Shown here: piece after piece, positions 44,901 through 54,161 of the stretch
Position numbering within the stretch: the stretch's first letter is position 1
Layout: every line of letters begins with the position of its first letter
From: Polaromonas vacuolata
GTDB lineage: Bacteria; Pseudomonadota; Gammaproteobacteria; Burkholderiales; Burkholderiaceae_C
Direction: 5' to 3'
DNA length: 64,000 bases
Assembly (NCBI RefSeq): GCF_012584515.1
Contig: NZ_CP051461.1
Coordinates: 604,001 to 668,000, forward strand
Program-made: the position numbers and the translations under genes
The notes under the pieces: generated by a model
What the model saw: the letters and a program-made list of their open reading frames with translations, nothing else
Database searches by the model: none
Told to the model about the DNA's origin: nothing

Positions 44901-47780
44901 TTATAGCTTTACGTTTTTAAGCAGTAATGCAAAAAAATCTGGCGCTGTAACGGCTTTGGAATACAACCAGCCTTGAGCATAGTCACAGCCGTAGGCAGTG
45001 AGCAAGTCAAGCTGCGCTTGTGTTTCTACGCCTTCTGCGATTACTTTAAGTCCCAGCTTATGGGCCATGACGATAATCGCTTCGCACAAGACCTTATCGT
45101 CAGTTCCATCGACCAAGTTGTGAACAAACGATTGATCAACTTTAAGGTAATCAATATCAAATTTTTTCAGATAAGACAGTGATGAATAGCCGGTTCCAAA
45201 ATCATCAATTGAAACTTCAATACCCGCATCGCGGAATAAATGAAGTTTGTCTGTGACATTGCTCTCTGCGTTGAGTAATATGCTTTCGGTGATTTCAATC
45301 GCTAGACTTTTTCCGGGCAGGCCTAATGCTTGCAGATGACGTATCCAATGCGCACCGACCTTTTCCCGATTTTGTCTGAGCTCTACGGGGGATACATTCA
45401 CACTGATTTGAAATTCAGGCACTAACTGCTTTCTCCAACTGGCTAGCTCACGGGTGGCCTCATGAAAAACCCAGTCGTTAATATCATGAATAAGCCTGGA
45501 CTCTTCGGCCAGCGGTATGAATTGCATGGGGCTAACCATCCCCAGCTCTGGGTGCTTCCAGCGCAATAGCGCTTCAGCTTTATAAATTTTCCCGGTCGCT
45601 ATTTCTACGATAGGCTGGTAGTAAACCTCTAACTGATTGGCCGCCAAGGCATTGCGTAAATCTCTCATCATGCGCAGCCGGGTTTCTGCCGCTTCTTGCA
45701 AATCCTGGGTGAAACGGCTAAAGCGATTACCGCCCAAATTTTTCGCCACATACATTGCCTGATCGGCGTTTTTAATCAAAGTTTCCACATCCAGTGAATC
45801 GTCGGGATACAAGGTAATGCCCACGCTGGCTTGTACAAAGACCACGTCTTGCAGCAACTCAAACGGAGCGGCAAGTTGTTTAATAATATTTTGAGCGATA
45901 TGTTCAGCGCTATTAATGTCCACTAGCTCGGACAAGATGACGGTGAATTCATCACCCCCAAGACGCGCAACCGTGTCTGATTCGCGAACGCATGTCGCAA
46001 TTCGCCGCGCCGCTTCAACCAGCAACACATCGCCTTGCGCATGTCCCAACGCATCGTTGACTTCTTTAAAGCGGTCAAGGTCGAGCAGCAGCAAGGCCAT
46101 TGGAAAACCAGAACGACGTGATTTTTTGATGGCCCGCTCTAGCCTGTCGTGAAACATATGACGGTTGGGTAGCCCGGTCAAAAGGTCGTAATTAGCCTGC
46201 TGCCAAATGAGCTTTTCGGACGCCTTTTTTTGCGTGATGTCAGAAGTCTGTGCGACATAGCGGTGTACTGAGCCGTCGTCGAGATAAATGGTGTTGACGG
46301 TAGTCCACTCAAGATAGGCTTCGCCATTTTTGCGCCAGTTCCATATCTCGCCCTGCCAATGCCCTGTTGCGTTGATCTCATCCCACATCGCTCGAAAAAA
46401 CTTACGATCATGGTTGTTGGCCTTGTGTAGACTGCAGTTTCTGCCGACAGCGTCTTCCAGTGTGTAGCCCGTTACCTTGGTGTAAGCCGGATTGATACTG
46501 ACGATAGCACCCGTGCTGTCGGCCACCGACATGGCTTCGCTGCTGTGCTGGTACATCAAGGCGGCTAACCGCAATTCTTCTTCGGCTTTTTTGCGCTCGA
46601 CTATCTCTTCTTGCATGTAACTGGCTTGCACCAACGCTCGCCGGCGTTGCTTTGTAAATAGCCACATCAATGCCGACAACAGCACACTAAATATTGTGCC
46701 GAAGCCTAAAAATCGCAAAGGCTTGTTTTGATCAAAAGCGGCATGAAATGCAGGACGCGTTGTGAAATACAAGCTCCAAGTATGGCCAAACACAGTGATA
46801 GATTGGGTAAGCGCTAAACTATCAGACCGTGGTGCGTTGCGCATGTCTGGAATGCCGTTGTCGTCATAAAGTAGATTTTCAGCGGAGTATTGCGAATCCT
46901 CATATACCTCCATATTGATATCTGCTTTTACGCCGGTTTGCGCCTCATTGAGTATGCCGCCCATTAACTTGTCTAGTCTGAATGGGCTGTAGACATAACC
47001 TTGTAGATTGCTACGTCGCTCTTCAAGCGTAGCGCGCGGTTTGCCATTTTTATAAAACGGCAAATACATCAAGATACTTGCCTGCATTTTTTCACCGGAC
47101 TCTTGCACAAGCGTCACTTTAGTACTGACAGCTGTGTTGCCAGTATCACGTGCGACTTCCATCGCTGCACGCCGTTTGGGTTCTGAAAACATGTCAAAAC
47201 CAAAGGCGCGCTGGTTACGTAGGTTGAAGGGTTCAAGATAAATAATCGAAGTGTATTGATCACGCTCACCGGTTGGATAAATATCGTAATCAGGGAACCC
47301 TTCAGCTCGCATCTTGCGCTTATGTAGCTCTAGGTCTGCTGCTGGAATATGCACGGCATAACCAATGCCCTGTATGGCTGGGTAGTGCTCTTTAACATTC
47401 AGGCTAGCGATATAGTCTTGAAACTCAGAACGGGTAACCACATCCGATGCGGCTAACAGCCCGACACCACCGCGTAACACCTGTTCATAGGCTTGTACGC
47501 GTCTAAGAACGGCGTCAGATACTTTTGAGACACGGCTTTCAAGCTGAACTTGTTGCAGCCGCGCCAGGTCTTCTTGCGCGCTCCTCCAAACCAAAAATGT
47601 CAGCAGCAAGCTAATAAACAGAATGATCCAAGCCACTGGCCAGTTAAGAATCACCGCACTGATTTGCCTACTGATTGACTTTATCGCGCTGCGCATTTCG
47701 GCCGCTTTCCACAAGCAGATCAAGCCGGACGGGTTCGACTTGCGGGAAAAAAGTAATGCAATTTTTTTGCCTAAGGTCAT
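44901..47780 (-). CDS. CHASE-PAS-GGDEF-EAL cyclic-di-GMP signalling protein
   Basis: A 959-aa membrane sensor. A helix at about 50-70 and another near 345-365 bracket a periplasmic CHASE domain (IQGIGYAVHIP and YPTGERDQYTSIIYLEPF are typical). A PAS/PAC domain follows (about 400-520, ending QTSDITQKKASEK). The GGDEF domain has an intact active site (RLGGDEF) and an inhibitory-site RESD five residues before it. The EAL domain has EALLRW, NVSPVEL, DDFGTGYSSLSYLK and a late EGVETQ, so both synthesis and breakdown of c-di-GMP look possible. The start could be internal (MRSAIKS, residue 29). IS30 copy 2 lies 169 bp upstream and may affect its promoter. Confidence 0.92.
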   Translation of the reverse strand: MTLGKKIALLFSRKSNPSGLICLWKAAEMRSAIKSISRQISAVILNWPVAWIILFISLLLTFLVWRSAQEDLARLQQVQLESRVSKVSDAVLRRVQAYEQVLRGGVGLLAASDVVTRSEFQDYIASLNVKEHYPAIQGIGYAVHIPAADLELHKRKMRAEGFPDYDIYPTGERDQYTSIIYLEPFNLRNQRAFGFDMFSEPKRRAAMEVARDTGNTAVSTKVTLVQESGEKMQASILMYLPFYKNGKPRATLEERRSNLQGYVYSPFRLDKLMGGILNEAQTGVKADINMEVYEDSQYSAENLLYDDNGIPDMRNAPRSDSLALTQSITVFGHTWSLYFTTRPAFHAAFDQNKPLRFLGFGTIFSVLLSALMWLFTKQRRRALVQASYMQEEIVERKKAEEELRLAALMYQHSSEAMSVADSTGAIVSINPAYTKVTGYTLEDAVGRNCSLHKANNHDRKFFRAMWDEINATGHWQGEIWNWRKNGEAYLEWTTVNTIYLDDGSVHRYVAQTSDITQKKASEKLIWQQANYDLLTGLPNRHMFHDRLERAIKKSRRSGFPMALLLLDLDRFKEVNDALGHAQGDVLLVEAARRIATCVRESDTVARLGGDEFTVILSELVDINSAEHIAQNIIKQLAAPFELLQDVVFVQASVGITLYPDDSLDVETLIKNADQAMYVAKNLGGNRFSRFTQDLQEAAETRLRMMRDLRNALAANQLEVYYQPIVEIATGKIYKAEALLRWKHPELGMVSPMQFIPLAEESRLIHDINDWVFHEATRELASWRKQLVPEFQISVNVSPVELRQNREKVGAHWIRHLQALGLPGKSLAIEITESILLNAESNVTDKLHLFRDAGIEVSIDDFGTGYSSLSYLKKFDIDYLKVDQSFVHNLVDGTDDKVLCEAIIVMAHKLGLKVIAEGVETQAQLDLLTAYGCDYAQGWLYSKAVTAPDFFALLLKNVKL

Positions 47781-47949
47781 AAATATTTTTTCAATCAGGC
47801 GTTTGACTAAGGCCTGAAAGTGCGGTCATTTCTAAACAGCTATTTTTTAAAGCGTAAGGGGAATGACTAAATTAAGTTTTGCTCCACGCGATTTTTACTG
47901 TTTTAAAAGGATTAATTAATCTTAATCATAACAATACTTGTTAAAAGTT

Positions 47950-49038
47950 CGCGGATTCAAGTCTGAAGTGCAACTTTGAAATTAACCGTACGGGTGGGTG
48001 AGATGTGAGAGCATCCAAGCTTCCCGACTACCAAGTCAAAGTTGCCCAGAATGATTTACACACACCTCACCCGTGACGAACGTTACCAGATTGCAATCCT
48101 CGTCAAAGCAAACTTCAATCAAAGTGAAATTGCAAAAATGATGGACCGTGATAAATCGAGCATCAGCCGTGAGTTGCGTCGTAACCGCGGTCTACGAGGC
48201 TATCGCCCTAAGCAGGCAAATGACAAAGCCCAAGAACGTAGACTTGCCTGCGCCAATAGTCCTAGAGTTGCTGACTCGACATGGGCTGTAGTGGAGGAAA
48301 AGTTGGCTGAGGCTTGGAGCCCCGAGCAAATCAGCGGCCACCTCGAAGCTAGCCACCAACCCGGTGTTAGCTATGAGAGCATTTACCAGTACATCTACGC
48401 TGACAAACGCGCGGGCGGCACCTTGCATAAAACACTGCGTTGCCAGAAGACGCGAAAAAAACGCAGCAGTGGCCGTGAACGGCGCGGCACCATCTCTCGC
48501 CAGGTCTCAATAGAACTGCGACCCGACATCGTGCTTGAGCGTGCGCGCTTTGGCGACTGGGAGGCTGATCTGGTGATTGGTGCCGGGCAGAAGCAAGCAC
48601 TAGTGACGATTAATGAGCGTGTCTCTCGCTATTCAATAATTTTCCACGTGCCATTCAAAACAGCGCAAGCCGTAGGGGACGCGTTAATCACTTTACTCAA
48701 ACCGTTCGCTCATTGCGTGCACACTCTCACGACTGATAACGGCAAGGAATTTGCCCAGCATGAACGAATAGCTTCTGCGCTGAGTGCAGATTTCTTTTTC
48801 GCCCATCCATACGCCTCGTGGGAGCGTGGGGCGAACGAGAATATGAACGGTTTGATTCGCCAGTTTTTCCCAAAGGGGATGCGCTTTAATTGCATCACCG
48901 ACGATGACATTGCTTTAGCGATGCACAGGCTCAATCATCGTCCTAGAAAATGTTTAGGGTATCGAACGCCGCATCAGGTTTTTATGGAACAGTTAGAGTC
49001 CTATCAGCATACGGTTGCACTTCAAGCTTGAATCCGCC
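47950..49038 (+). mobile_element. IS30-family element, copy 2 (intact)
   Basis: 1089 bp with the same ends as copy 1 and a perfect 3-bp duplication GTT (47947-47949 and 49039-49041). It lies between the CHASE-GGDEF-EAL gene and the PAS-GGDEF gene, and is inverted relative to copy 3. Confidence 0.95.
48051..49031 (+). CDS. IS30-family transposase (copy 2)
   Basis: Full-length with intact helix-turn-helix and DDE residues. It differs from copies 1 and 3 by one residue I can see, Arg for His in the GTISxQV stretch, a change shared with copy 4. Confidence 0.95.
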   Translation: MIYTHLTRDERYQIAILVKANFNQSEIAKMMDRDKSSISRELRRNRGLRGYRPKQANDKAQERRLACANSPRVADSTWAVVEEKLAEAWSPEQISGHLEASHQPGVSYESIYQYIYADKRAGGTLHKTLRCQKTRKKRSSGRERRGTISRQVSIELRPDIVLERARFGDWEADLVIGAGQKQALVTINERVSRYSIIFHVPFKTAQAVGDALITLLKPFAHCVHTLTTDNGKEFAQHERIASALSADFFFAHPYASWERGANENMNGLIRQFFPKGMRFNCITDDDIALAMHRLNHRPRKCLGYRTPHQVFMEQLESYQHTVALQA

Positions 49039-49143
49039 GTTGATAACTTTTGTATTATTTCAATTTAAAAAAAACAAAAATTCAATAGTAATTTTTATAT
49101 GTCAATTTATAGAGATTTGTACAAATATGTGGTTGGGTAGCTT

Positions 49144-50133
49144 TCATAGCGAGGTGCTATTCCAACTACCGCGGTGCACCGTTCGATTGCGACCTTGATG
49201 CTTGGCGGCATAGACCGCTTCGTCAGCCTGTTTGAGGGTGGGCTGTATGTCATGTGATTTATCAAGCTTAGCGGTTGCCGCGCCAATGCTCACGGTTAAG
49301 GCTATACCGCCGGGTCGCGCTGTGGCAATGATTTCATGCACGCGCTGGGCTACACGCAGTGACTGCTCTGCGTCTGAGTTTGGCAAAATAAGCGCAAACT
49401 CTTCGCCACCGTAACGAACCAGCGTATCGCTTTGGCGTGCAGCGGCTTGCAGGCACTGGCCTACATCGCGCAAAACGTCATCGCCTCGATCGTGGCTGTA
49501 GGTGTCGTTGACGGTTTTGAAGTGGTCTATATCGACCATCAAAATGGAGAACGTAGCGTCACTTTCTTGCCCTAGCTTGGCTACTGCTGATTCAAGTGCG
49601 CGTCGATTACCTAGCCCGGTCAAGCTATCGGTGTTGGTGAGAATAGTCAATGAGCGATTGGCGTCTTCTGTCACCACCATACGTGCTTCTAGTTGTGCAT
49701 TGAGTTCGCGCAGACGTTCATGCGCATCTTGAAGTTGGGACGTCAGCTGCTCTGAGCGCTTGCGTGCTTCTAGTAATTCGGATTCAAAGCGGCTGCGTTC
49801 TAATGCCAAAAAAAATAACCAAATGTAGACGACCTGGTCTTTCATCAATGTTTTTTTGATGTTGGTCATGACTGGTAAGGGCGAACCATTTGGTCTATGA
49901 AGATGCAGGAAAACTTCATGTACTTCGCCATTGCGACGCAGCAACGGCCAGACATGGGTCTGACAAAAAATACTTGATGCACGGGTAAGCAAGCTGTCCA
50001 TGAACTCAGGGAACAGCGCATTTTGTGCATTGCAAATTAGCGCGTTCAAATTGGGGTTTGCGCTCACTACCCGCTCGTGTTCATCCGTTACTAAAACAGC
50101 GCAGGGCAGCTCAGAAAAAATATCAAAAGTCAT
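49144..50133 (-). CDS. PAS-coiled-coil-GGDEF diguanylate cyclase partnered with RsbQ
   Basis: A 329-aa cytoplasmic protein. Residues 1-115 are a PAS domain whose sequence (FCQTHVWPLLRRNGEVHEVF) resembles the PAS domain of Bacillus RsbP rather than generic PAS domains. A coiled coil (about 118-165) leads to a GGDEF domain with catalytic motif RYGGEEF and an inhibitory-site RQSD five residues before it, so it should make c-di-GMP with product inhibition. It starts 12 bp after the rsbQ stop and is certainly co-transcribed. The architecture equals RsbP with the PP2C phosphatase replaced by a cyclase. It ends 105 bp from IS30 copy 2 and is not truncated. Confidence 0.9.
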   Translation of the reverse strand: MTFDIFSELPCAVLVTDEHERVVSANPNLNALICNAQNALFPEFMDSLLTRASSIFCQTHVWPLLRRNGEVHEVFLHLHRPNGSPLPVMTNIKKTLMKDQVVYIWLFFLALERSRFESELLEARKRSEQLTSQLQDAHERLRELNAQLEARMVVTEDANRSLTILTNTDSLTGLGNRRALESAVAKLGQESDATFSILMVDIDHFKTVNDTYSHDRGDDVLRDVGQCLQAAARQSDTLVRYGGEEFALILPNSDAEQSLRVAQRVHEIIATARPGGIALTVSIGAATAKLDKSHDIQPTLKQADEAVYAAKHQGRNRTVHRGSWNSTSL

Positions 50134-50145
50134 GGTGACGGCGGT

Positions 50146-50952
50146 TTACGAAAAATCAATGAACGAGCGTATGGCTGCTACCACCAACTCGGGTTGACTC
50201 ATGTGGGCGCAGTGTCCCACCACATCCATGATTTCTAGTTTGCTCTGCGGCAAATGGTGGTGTAGGTACTCCCCCACTGACAAAGGGGCAAGCGTATCTT
50301 TACGATGCTGCAAGATTAGGCAAGGCACGGTCACCTTGGGCACGTCAGCGCGGTTGTCGGAGAAAAAAGTAGTTTGGGCAAAGACGCGTGCTGTGAGTGG
50401 ATCGGTCGAGCAAAAACTTTTATTGAGTCTTGTGTTGGTGGCGTCGCTCGCCCCATTTTCTCCCGCCAACACGGGTGTGAGAAAGTTGGCCCAACCCATA
50501 AAATTACGGTCCATCAGGTCAAGTAGTTCTTCAAGGTCTTGGTGTTCAAAGCCACCCTTATAGTCTGGTGCTTGATTGACAAAACAGGGATTAGGTCCTA
50601 CCCAGACCATTTGTTTGAATAGGCCGGGGCGGGCTATCGACGCGAGCATGCTGATAGAGCAACTCACAGAGTGACCAATAAAGACCGCGTCTTGCGTAAC
50701 ACCTTGGGCATCACAGACTTCTAGTAGGTCTTGGGCATAGCCTTTTAGCGTGCTGTAACGCTGGGCATCAAATGCAGACAGGTCAGACTCACCGCAGCCG
50801 ACATAGTCAAACAAAACTTGCTTACAACTGCTCTCGAATGCCGGCGTAATGGCGTCCCACATGTTTTGGTTGCAGCCAAAACCATGGCCGTAAACCAGTG
50901 TCGGGTTGCCGTGACCGGTCACGGTAACGTTATTTCGCTTGTTGATGTCCAT
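50146..50952 (-). CDS. rsbQ: RsbQ-type alpha/beta hydrolase
   Basis: A 268-aa alpha/beta-hydrolase of the RsbQ/KAI2-like group. The oxyanion region is YGHGFGCNQNMWD, and LFDYVGCGESDLSAFDAQRY is the family hallmark. The triad is Ser in GHSVSCS, Asp in LQHRKDTLAP and His in GHCAHMS. In Bacillus, RsbQ is needed for RsbP to sense energy stress, probably by producing or hydrolysing a small ligand for its PAS domain. Here the partner gene encodes a PAS-GGDEF protein. IS30 copy 3 ends 87 bp upstream, leaving little room for a native promoter. Confidence 0.9.
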   Translation of the reverse strand: MDINKRNNVTVTGHGNPTLVYGHGFGCNQNMWDAITPAFESSCKQVLFDYVGCGESDLSAFDAQRYSTLKGYAQDLLEVCDAQGVTQDAVFIGHSVSCSISMLASIARPGLFKQMVWVGPNPCFVNQAPDYKGGFEHQDLEELLDLMDRNFMGWANFLTPVLAGENGASDATNTRLNKSFCSTDPLTARVFAQTTFFSDNRADVPKVTVPCLILQHRKDTLAPLSVGEYLHHHLPQSKLEIMDVVGHCAHMSQPELVVAAIRSFIDFS

Positions 50953-51039
50953 ACAAATAATTCCAAATTATGCTGTTTATTGTTATTTAACATCAAATAA
51001 GTGTGAATGTATTTGGTATTGTCCGCAGTATTTAAACTA

Positions 51040-52128
51040 GGCGGATTCAAGCTTGAAGTGCAACCGTATGCTGATAGGACTCTAACTGTTCCATAAAAAC
51101 CTGATGCGGCGTTCGATACCCTAAACATTTTCTAGGACGATGATTGAGCCTGTGCATCGCTAAAGCAATGTCATCGTCGGTGATGCAATTAAAGCGCATC
51201 CCCTTTGGGAAAAACTGGCGAATCAAACCGTTCATATTCTCGTTCGCCCCACGCTCCCACGAGGCGTATGGATGGGCGAAAAAGAAATCTGCACTCAGCG
51301 CAGAAGCTATTCGTTCATGCTGGGCAAATTCCTTGCCGTTATCAGTCGTGAGAGTGTGCACGCAATGAGCGAACGGTTTGAGTAAAGTGATTAACGCGTC
51401 CCCTACGGCTTGCGCTGTTTTGAATGGCACGTGGAAAATTATTGAATAGCGAGAGACACGCTCATTAATCGTCACTAGTGCTTGCTTCTGCCCGGCACCA
51501 ATCACCAGATCAGCCTCCCAGTCGCCAAAGCGCGCACGCTCAAGCACGATGTCGGGTCGCAGTTCTATTGAGACCTGGTGAGAGATGGTGCCGCGCCGTT
51601 CACGGCCACTGCTGCGTTTTTTTCGCGTCTTCTGGCAACGCAGTGTTTTATGCAAGGTGCCGCCCGCGCGTTTGTCAGCGTAGATGTACTGGTAAATGCT
51701 CTCATAGCTAACACCGGGTTGGTGGCTAGCTTCGAGGTGGCCGCTGATTTGCTCGGGGCTCCAAGCCTCAGCCAACTTTTCCTCCACTACAGCCCATGTC
51801 GAGTCAGCAACTCTAGGACTATTGGCGCAGGCAAGTCTACGTTCTTGGGCTTTGTCATTTGCCTGCTTAGGGCGATAGCCTCGTAGACCGCGGTTACGAC
51901 GCAACTCACGGCTGATGCTCGATTTATCACGGTCCATCATTTTTGCAATTTCACTTTGATTGAAGTTTGCTTTGACGAGGATTGCAATCTGGTAACGTTC
52001 GTCACGGGTGAGGTGTGTGTAAATCATTCTGGGCAACTTTGACTTGGTAGTCGGGAAGCTTGGATGCTCTCACATCTCACCCACCCGTACGGTTAATTTC
52101 AAAGTTGCACTTCAGACTTGAATCCGCG
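51040..52128 (-). mobile_element. IS30-family element, copy 3 (intact)
   Basis: 1089 bp, minus orientation, flanked by a perfect duplication CTA (51037-51039 and 52129-52131). Transposase identical to copy 1. With copy 2 it brackets the rsbQ-PAS-GGDEF pair in inverted orientation. Confidence 0.95.
51047..52027 (-). CDS. IS30-family transposase (copy 3)
   Basis: Full-length, intact DDE motifs, protein identical to copy 1. Transcription runs towards rsbQ, so readthrough from the element could feed the rsbQ operon. Confidence 0.95.
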   Translation of the reverse strand: MIYTHLTRDERYQIAILVKANFNQSEIAKMMDRDKSSISRELRRNRGLRGYRPKQANDKAQERRLACANSPRVADSTWAVVEEKLAEAWSPEQISGHLEASHQPGVSYESIYQYIYADKRAGGTLHKTLRCQKTRKKRSSGRERRGTISHQVSIELRPDIVLERARFGDWEADLVIGAGQKQALVTINERVSRYSIIFHVPFKTAQAVGDALITLLKPFAHCVHTLTTDNGKEFAQHERIASALSADFFFAHPYASWERGANENMNGLIRQFFPKGMRFNCITDDDIALAMHRLNHRPRKCLGYRTPHQVFMEQLESYQHTVALQA

Positions 52129-52131
52129 CTA

Positions 52132-52541
52132 ATTAAAACCTGTAATGCGATGCCTCCGCACTGAAAACCGATTTAAACAATCAGGCATAAAAATTTTCAA
52201 TTGGGCACATTGCGTGCGAATCTGCTGAAACTTAGCAAAATTTCTGAATGACTAATCACAGCAATACGGCGCTAAAAAAAGTGCTTGAGTGCGACCCCAT
52301 TTTCTCTTTATAGCCAACTATAAAAAATCAATGCGAGAAGCGTTGAAATCATCACCAAAATAGCGTCTAACCGGGCTCGTATTGGACTGATATTCGGTTC
52401 CGAAAAGCGGCCAACTTAGTGATTAACCGCGATGAAATCGTCAAACTACTCAATGGTTTGGCGACGTCTGCAAAAGCTTAGATAGACGCACCTAGTCCTT
52501 GGTTTGGCAAGCCGATTTTTTTAACACCGCATAATCCTTTT
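52132..52541. other. Gene-free stretch between IS30 copy 3 and the GGT gene
   Basis: About 410 bp with no complete gene. A short + frame ending at about 52481 (contains INRDEIVKLLNGLATSAKA) resembles the 3' end of a lost gene but has no start. A T-run at 52516-52522 and TAATCCTTTT lie just before the GGT start. Confidence 0.45.
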
Positions 52542-54152
52542 ATGAATTTCAACTTCAACAATCCCTACAGCTCAACCCGCTTGCCGGTGTTTGCCCGCAA
52601 TGTCGTCTCTACCTCGCATCCGCTGGGCTCGCAAGCCGGTCTGCGCATGCTGCTCAAGGGCGGTAATGCTGTCGATGCAGCGATTGCCGCTGCAGCAGCT
52701 ATGACGATTCTTGAGCCGGTTAGCAATGGTTTGGGCAGCGATGCTTTTTGCATTTTGTGGGATGGCAAAGAGTTGCATGGCCTAAATGCGTCGGGCCGCG
52801 CGCCACAAAGCTGGACGCCGGATTACTTTAAACAAAAATACGGTGACAACGCAGCCAGCCCGCCTAAGCGCGGCCTAGATGCAGTCACCGTTCCCGGCGC
52901 GGTGGCTAGCTGGGTGGCGCTGAGTGAGCGATTTGGTAAGTTGCCGTTTGCTGACTTAATGGAGCCAGCGATTGAAATCGCCGAGCGCGGCTATTTGCTG
53001 CCGGTCGTGATTCAAGAAAAATGGGCTGCTGCAACACCAGAGCTAAGCGCCATGCCGGGCTTTGCCCAGGCCTTTATGCCTTGGGGCCGCGCGCCCCAAG
53101 TCGGTGAGCTGTTTCAGTTCAAAGCCGCAGCACGCGGATTGCGGGCGATTGCACAGACCAAGGGTCAGGCCTTTTACGGTGGTGAGATTGCGCAAGCGCT
53201 AGAGAAATTTTCTGCGCAAAACGGCGGTAGTTTGACGGCCAGAGATCTTGAGAACTACCAACCCGAATGGGTCAAACCGATTGGCCGCGATTACCGTGGT
53301 TACACCTTGCACGAGATACCGCCGAATGGACAAGGCATCTCGGCACTGATGGCGCTGGGCATATTGGAGAAGTTTGATCTAGCCAGTCTGGCGCTTGACG
53401 GTGTGGATTCCCAGCATTTGCAAATTGAAGCCATGAAGCTGGCGTTTGCGGATACCTACAAATATGTTGCCGAGCCATCGGCAATGAAGGTGAGTCCAGA
53501 GCAAATGCTAGATGACGACTACCTCGCCTCGCGTGCCAAACTCATAGACATGAAAAAAGCACAAGATTTTGGTGCCGGCAATCCCGTCAAAGGCGGCACG
53601 ATTTATCTCACCGCCGCCGACGAGGACGGCATGATGGTGAGCTTTATCCAAAGCAATTACATGGGCTTTGGCTCGGGCTGTGTGGAACCCGGTTTTGGCG
53701 TTAGTCTGCAAAACCGCGGTCACGGTTTTAGTTTAGCGCCGGGTGTGAATCAGGTCGCACCGGGTAAAAGACCGTTTCACACCATCATCCCGGCTTTCTT
53801 AAGCAAGGACGGTCAACCGGTCATGAGTTACGGCGTGATGGGCGCGAACATGCAGCCGCAAGGCCATATGCAAACCTTGGTGCGAATGCTCGACTACAAG
53901 CAAAGCCCGCAAGCCGCATGCGACGCACCGCGTTGGCGCTTTAATCAGGGCTTAGAAATTAATGTTGAATTGGCCATGCAAGCTTCCACCGTTCAAGGCT
54001 TGGCCGATCGCGGTCACAAAATGGAAGTGATTCAAGATACCTACCAAGATTTTGGTGCTGGCCAGTTCATCTGGCGCGGCGCTAACCCCAAGGTTGAAGG
54101 TTATGTCGCGGCCAGCGACTCGCGCCGAGATGGCCAAGCCGTGGGTTTTTAA
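52542..54152 (+). CDS. Gamma-glutamyltransferase family protein
   Basis: A 536-aa Ntn-hydrolase family protein. STSHPLGSQAGLRMLLKGGN and the NAVDAAIAAAAAM segment are the family opening. The self-cleavage and nucleophile Thr is expected in GGTIYLTAADEDG (residues about 350-362), and the downstream SNYMGFGSGCVEPGFG pattern lies around the substrate pocket. There is no signal peptide, so unlike secreted GGT it should be cytoplasmic, as in the YwrD-like or acylase-like branch. It hydrolyses or transfers gamma-glutamyl or acyl groups. It sits 9 bp upstream of a transporter gene, suggesting a linked uptake or efflux role. Confidence 0.88.
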   Translation: MNFNFNNPYSSTRLPVFARNVVSTSHPLGSQAGLRMLLKGGNAVDAAIAAAAAMTILEPVSNGLGSDAFCILWDGKELHGLNASGRAPQSWTPDYFKQKYGDNAASPPKRGLDAVTVPGAVASWVALSERFGKLPFADLMEPAIEIAERGYLLPVVIQEKWAAATPELSAMPGFAQAFMPWGRAPQVGELFQFKAAARGLRAIAQTKGQAFYGGEIAQALEKFSAQNGGSLTARDLENYQPEWVKPIGRDYRGYTLHEIPPNGQGISALMALGILEKFDLASLALDGVDSQHLQIEAMKLAFADTYKYVAEPSAMKVSPEQMLDDDYLASRAKLIDMKKAQDFGAGNPVKGGTIYLTAADEDGMMVSFIQSNYMGFGSGCVEPGFGVSLQNRGHGFSLAPGVNQVAPGKRPFHTIIPAFLSKDGQPVMSYGVMGANMQPQGHMQTLVRMLDYKQSPQAACDAPRWRFNQGLEINVELAMQASTVQGLADRGHKMEVIQDTYQDFGAGQFIWRGANPKVEGYVAASDSRRDGQAVGF

Positions 54153-54161
54153 AGATAAATT

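Noticed and set aside
47950-52128. IS30 copies 2 and 3 with the RsbQ/PAS-GGDEF pair as a composite transposon
   Set aside because: Each copy has its own perfect target duplication on both sides (GTT and CTA), so they inserted independently; a moved composite would share one duplication at its outer ends.
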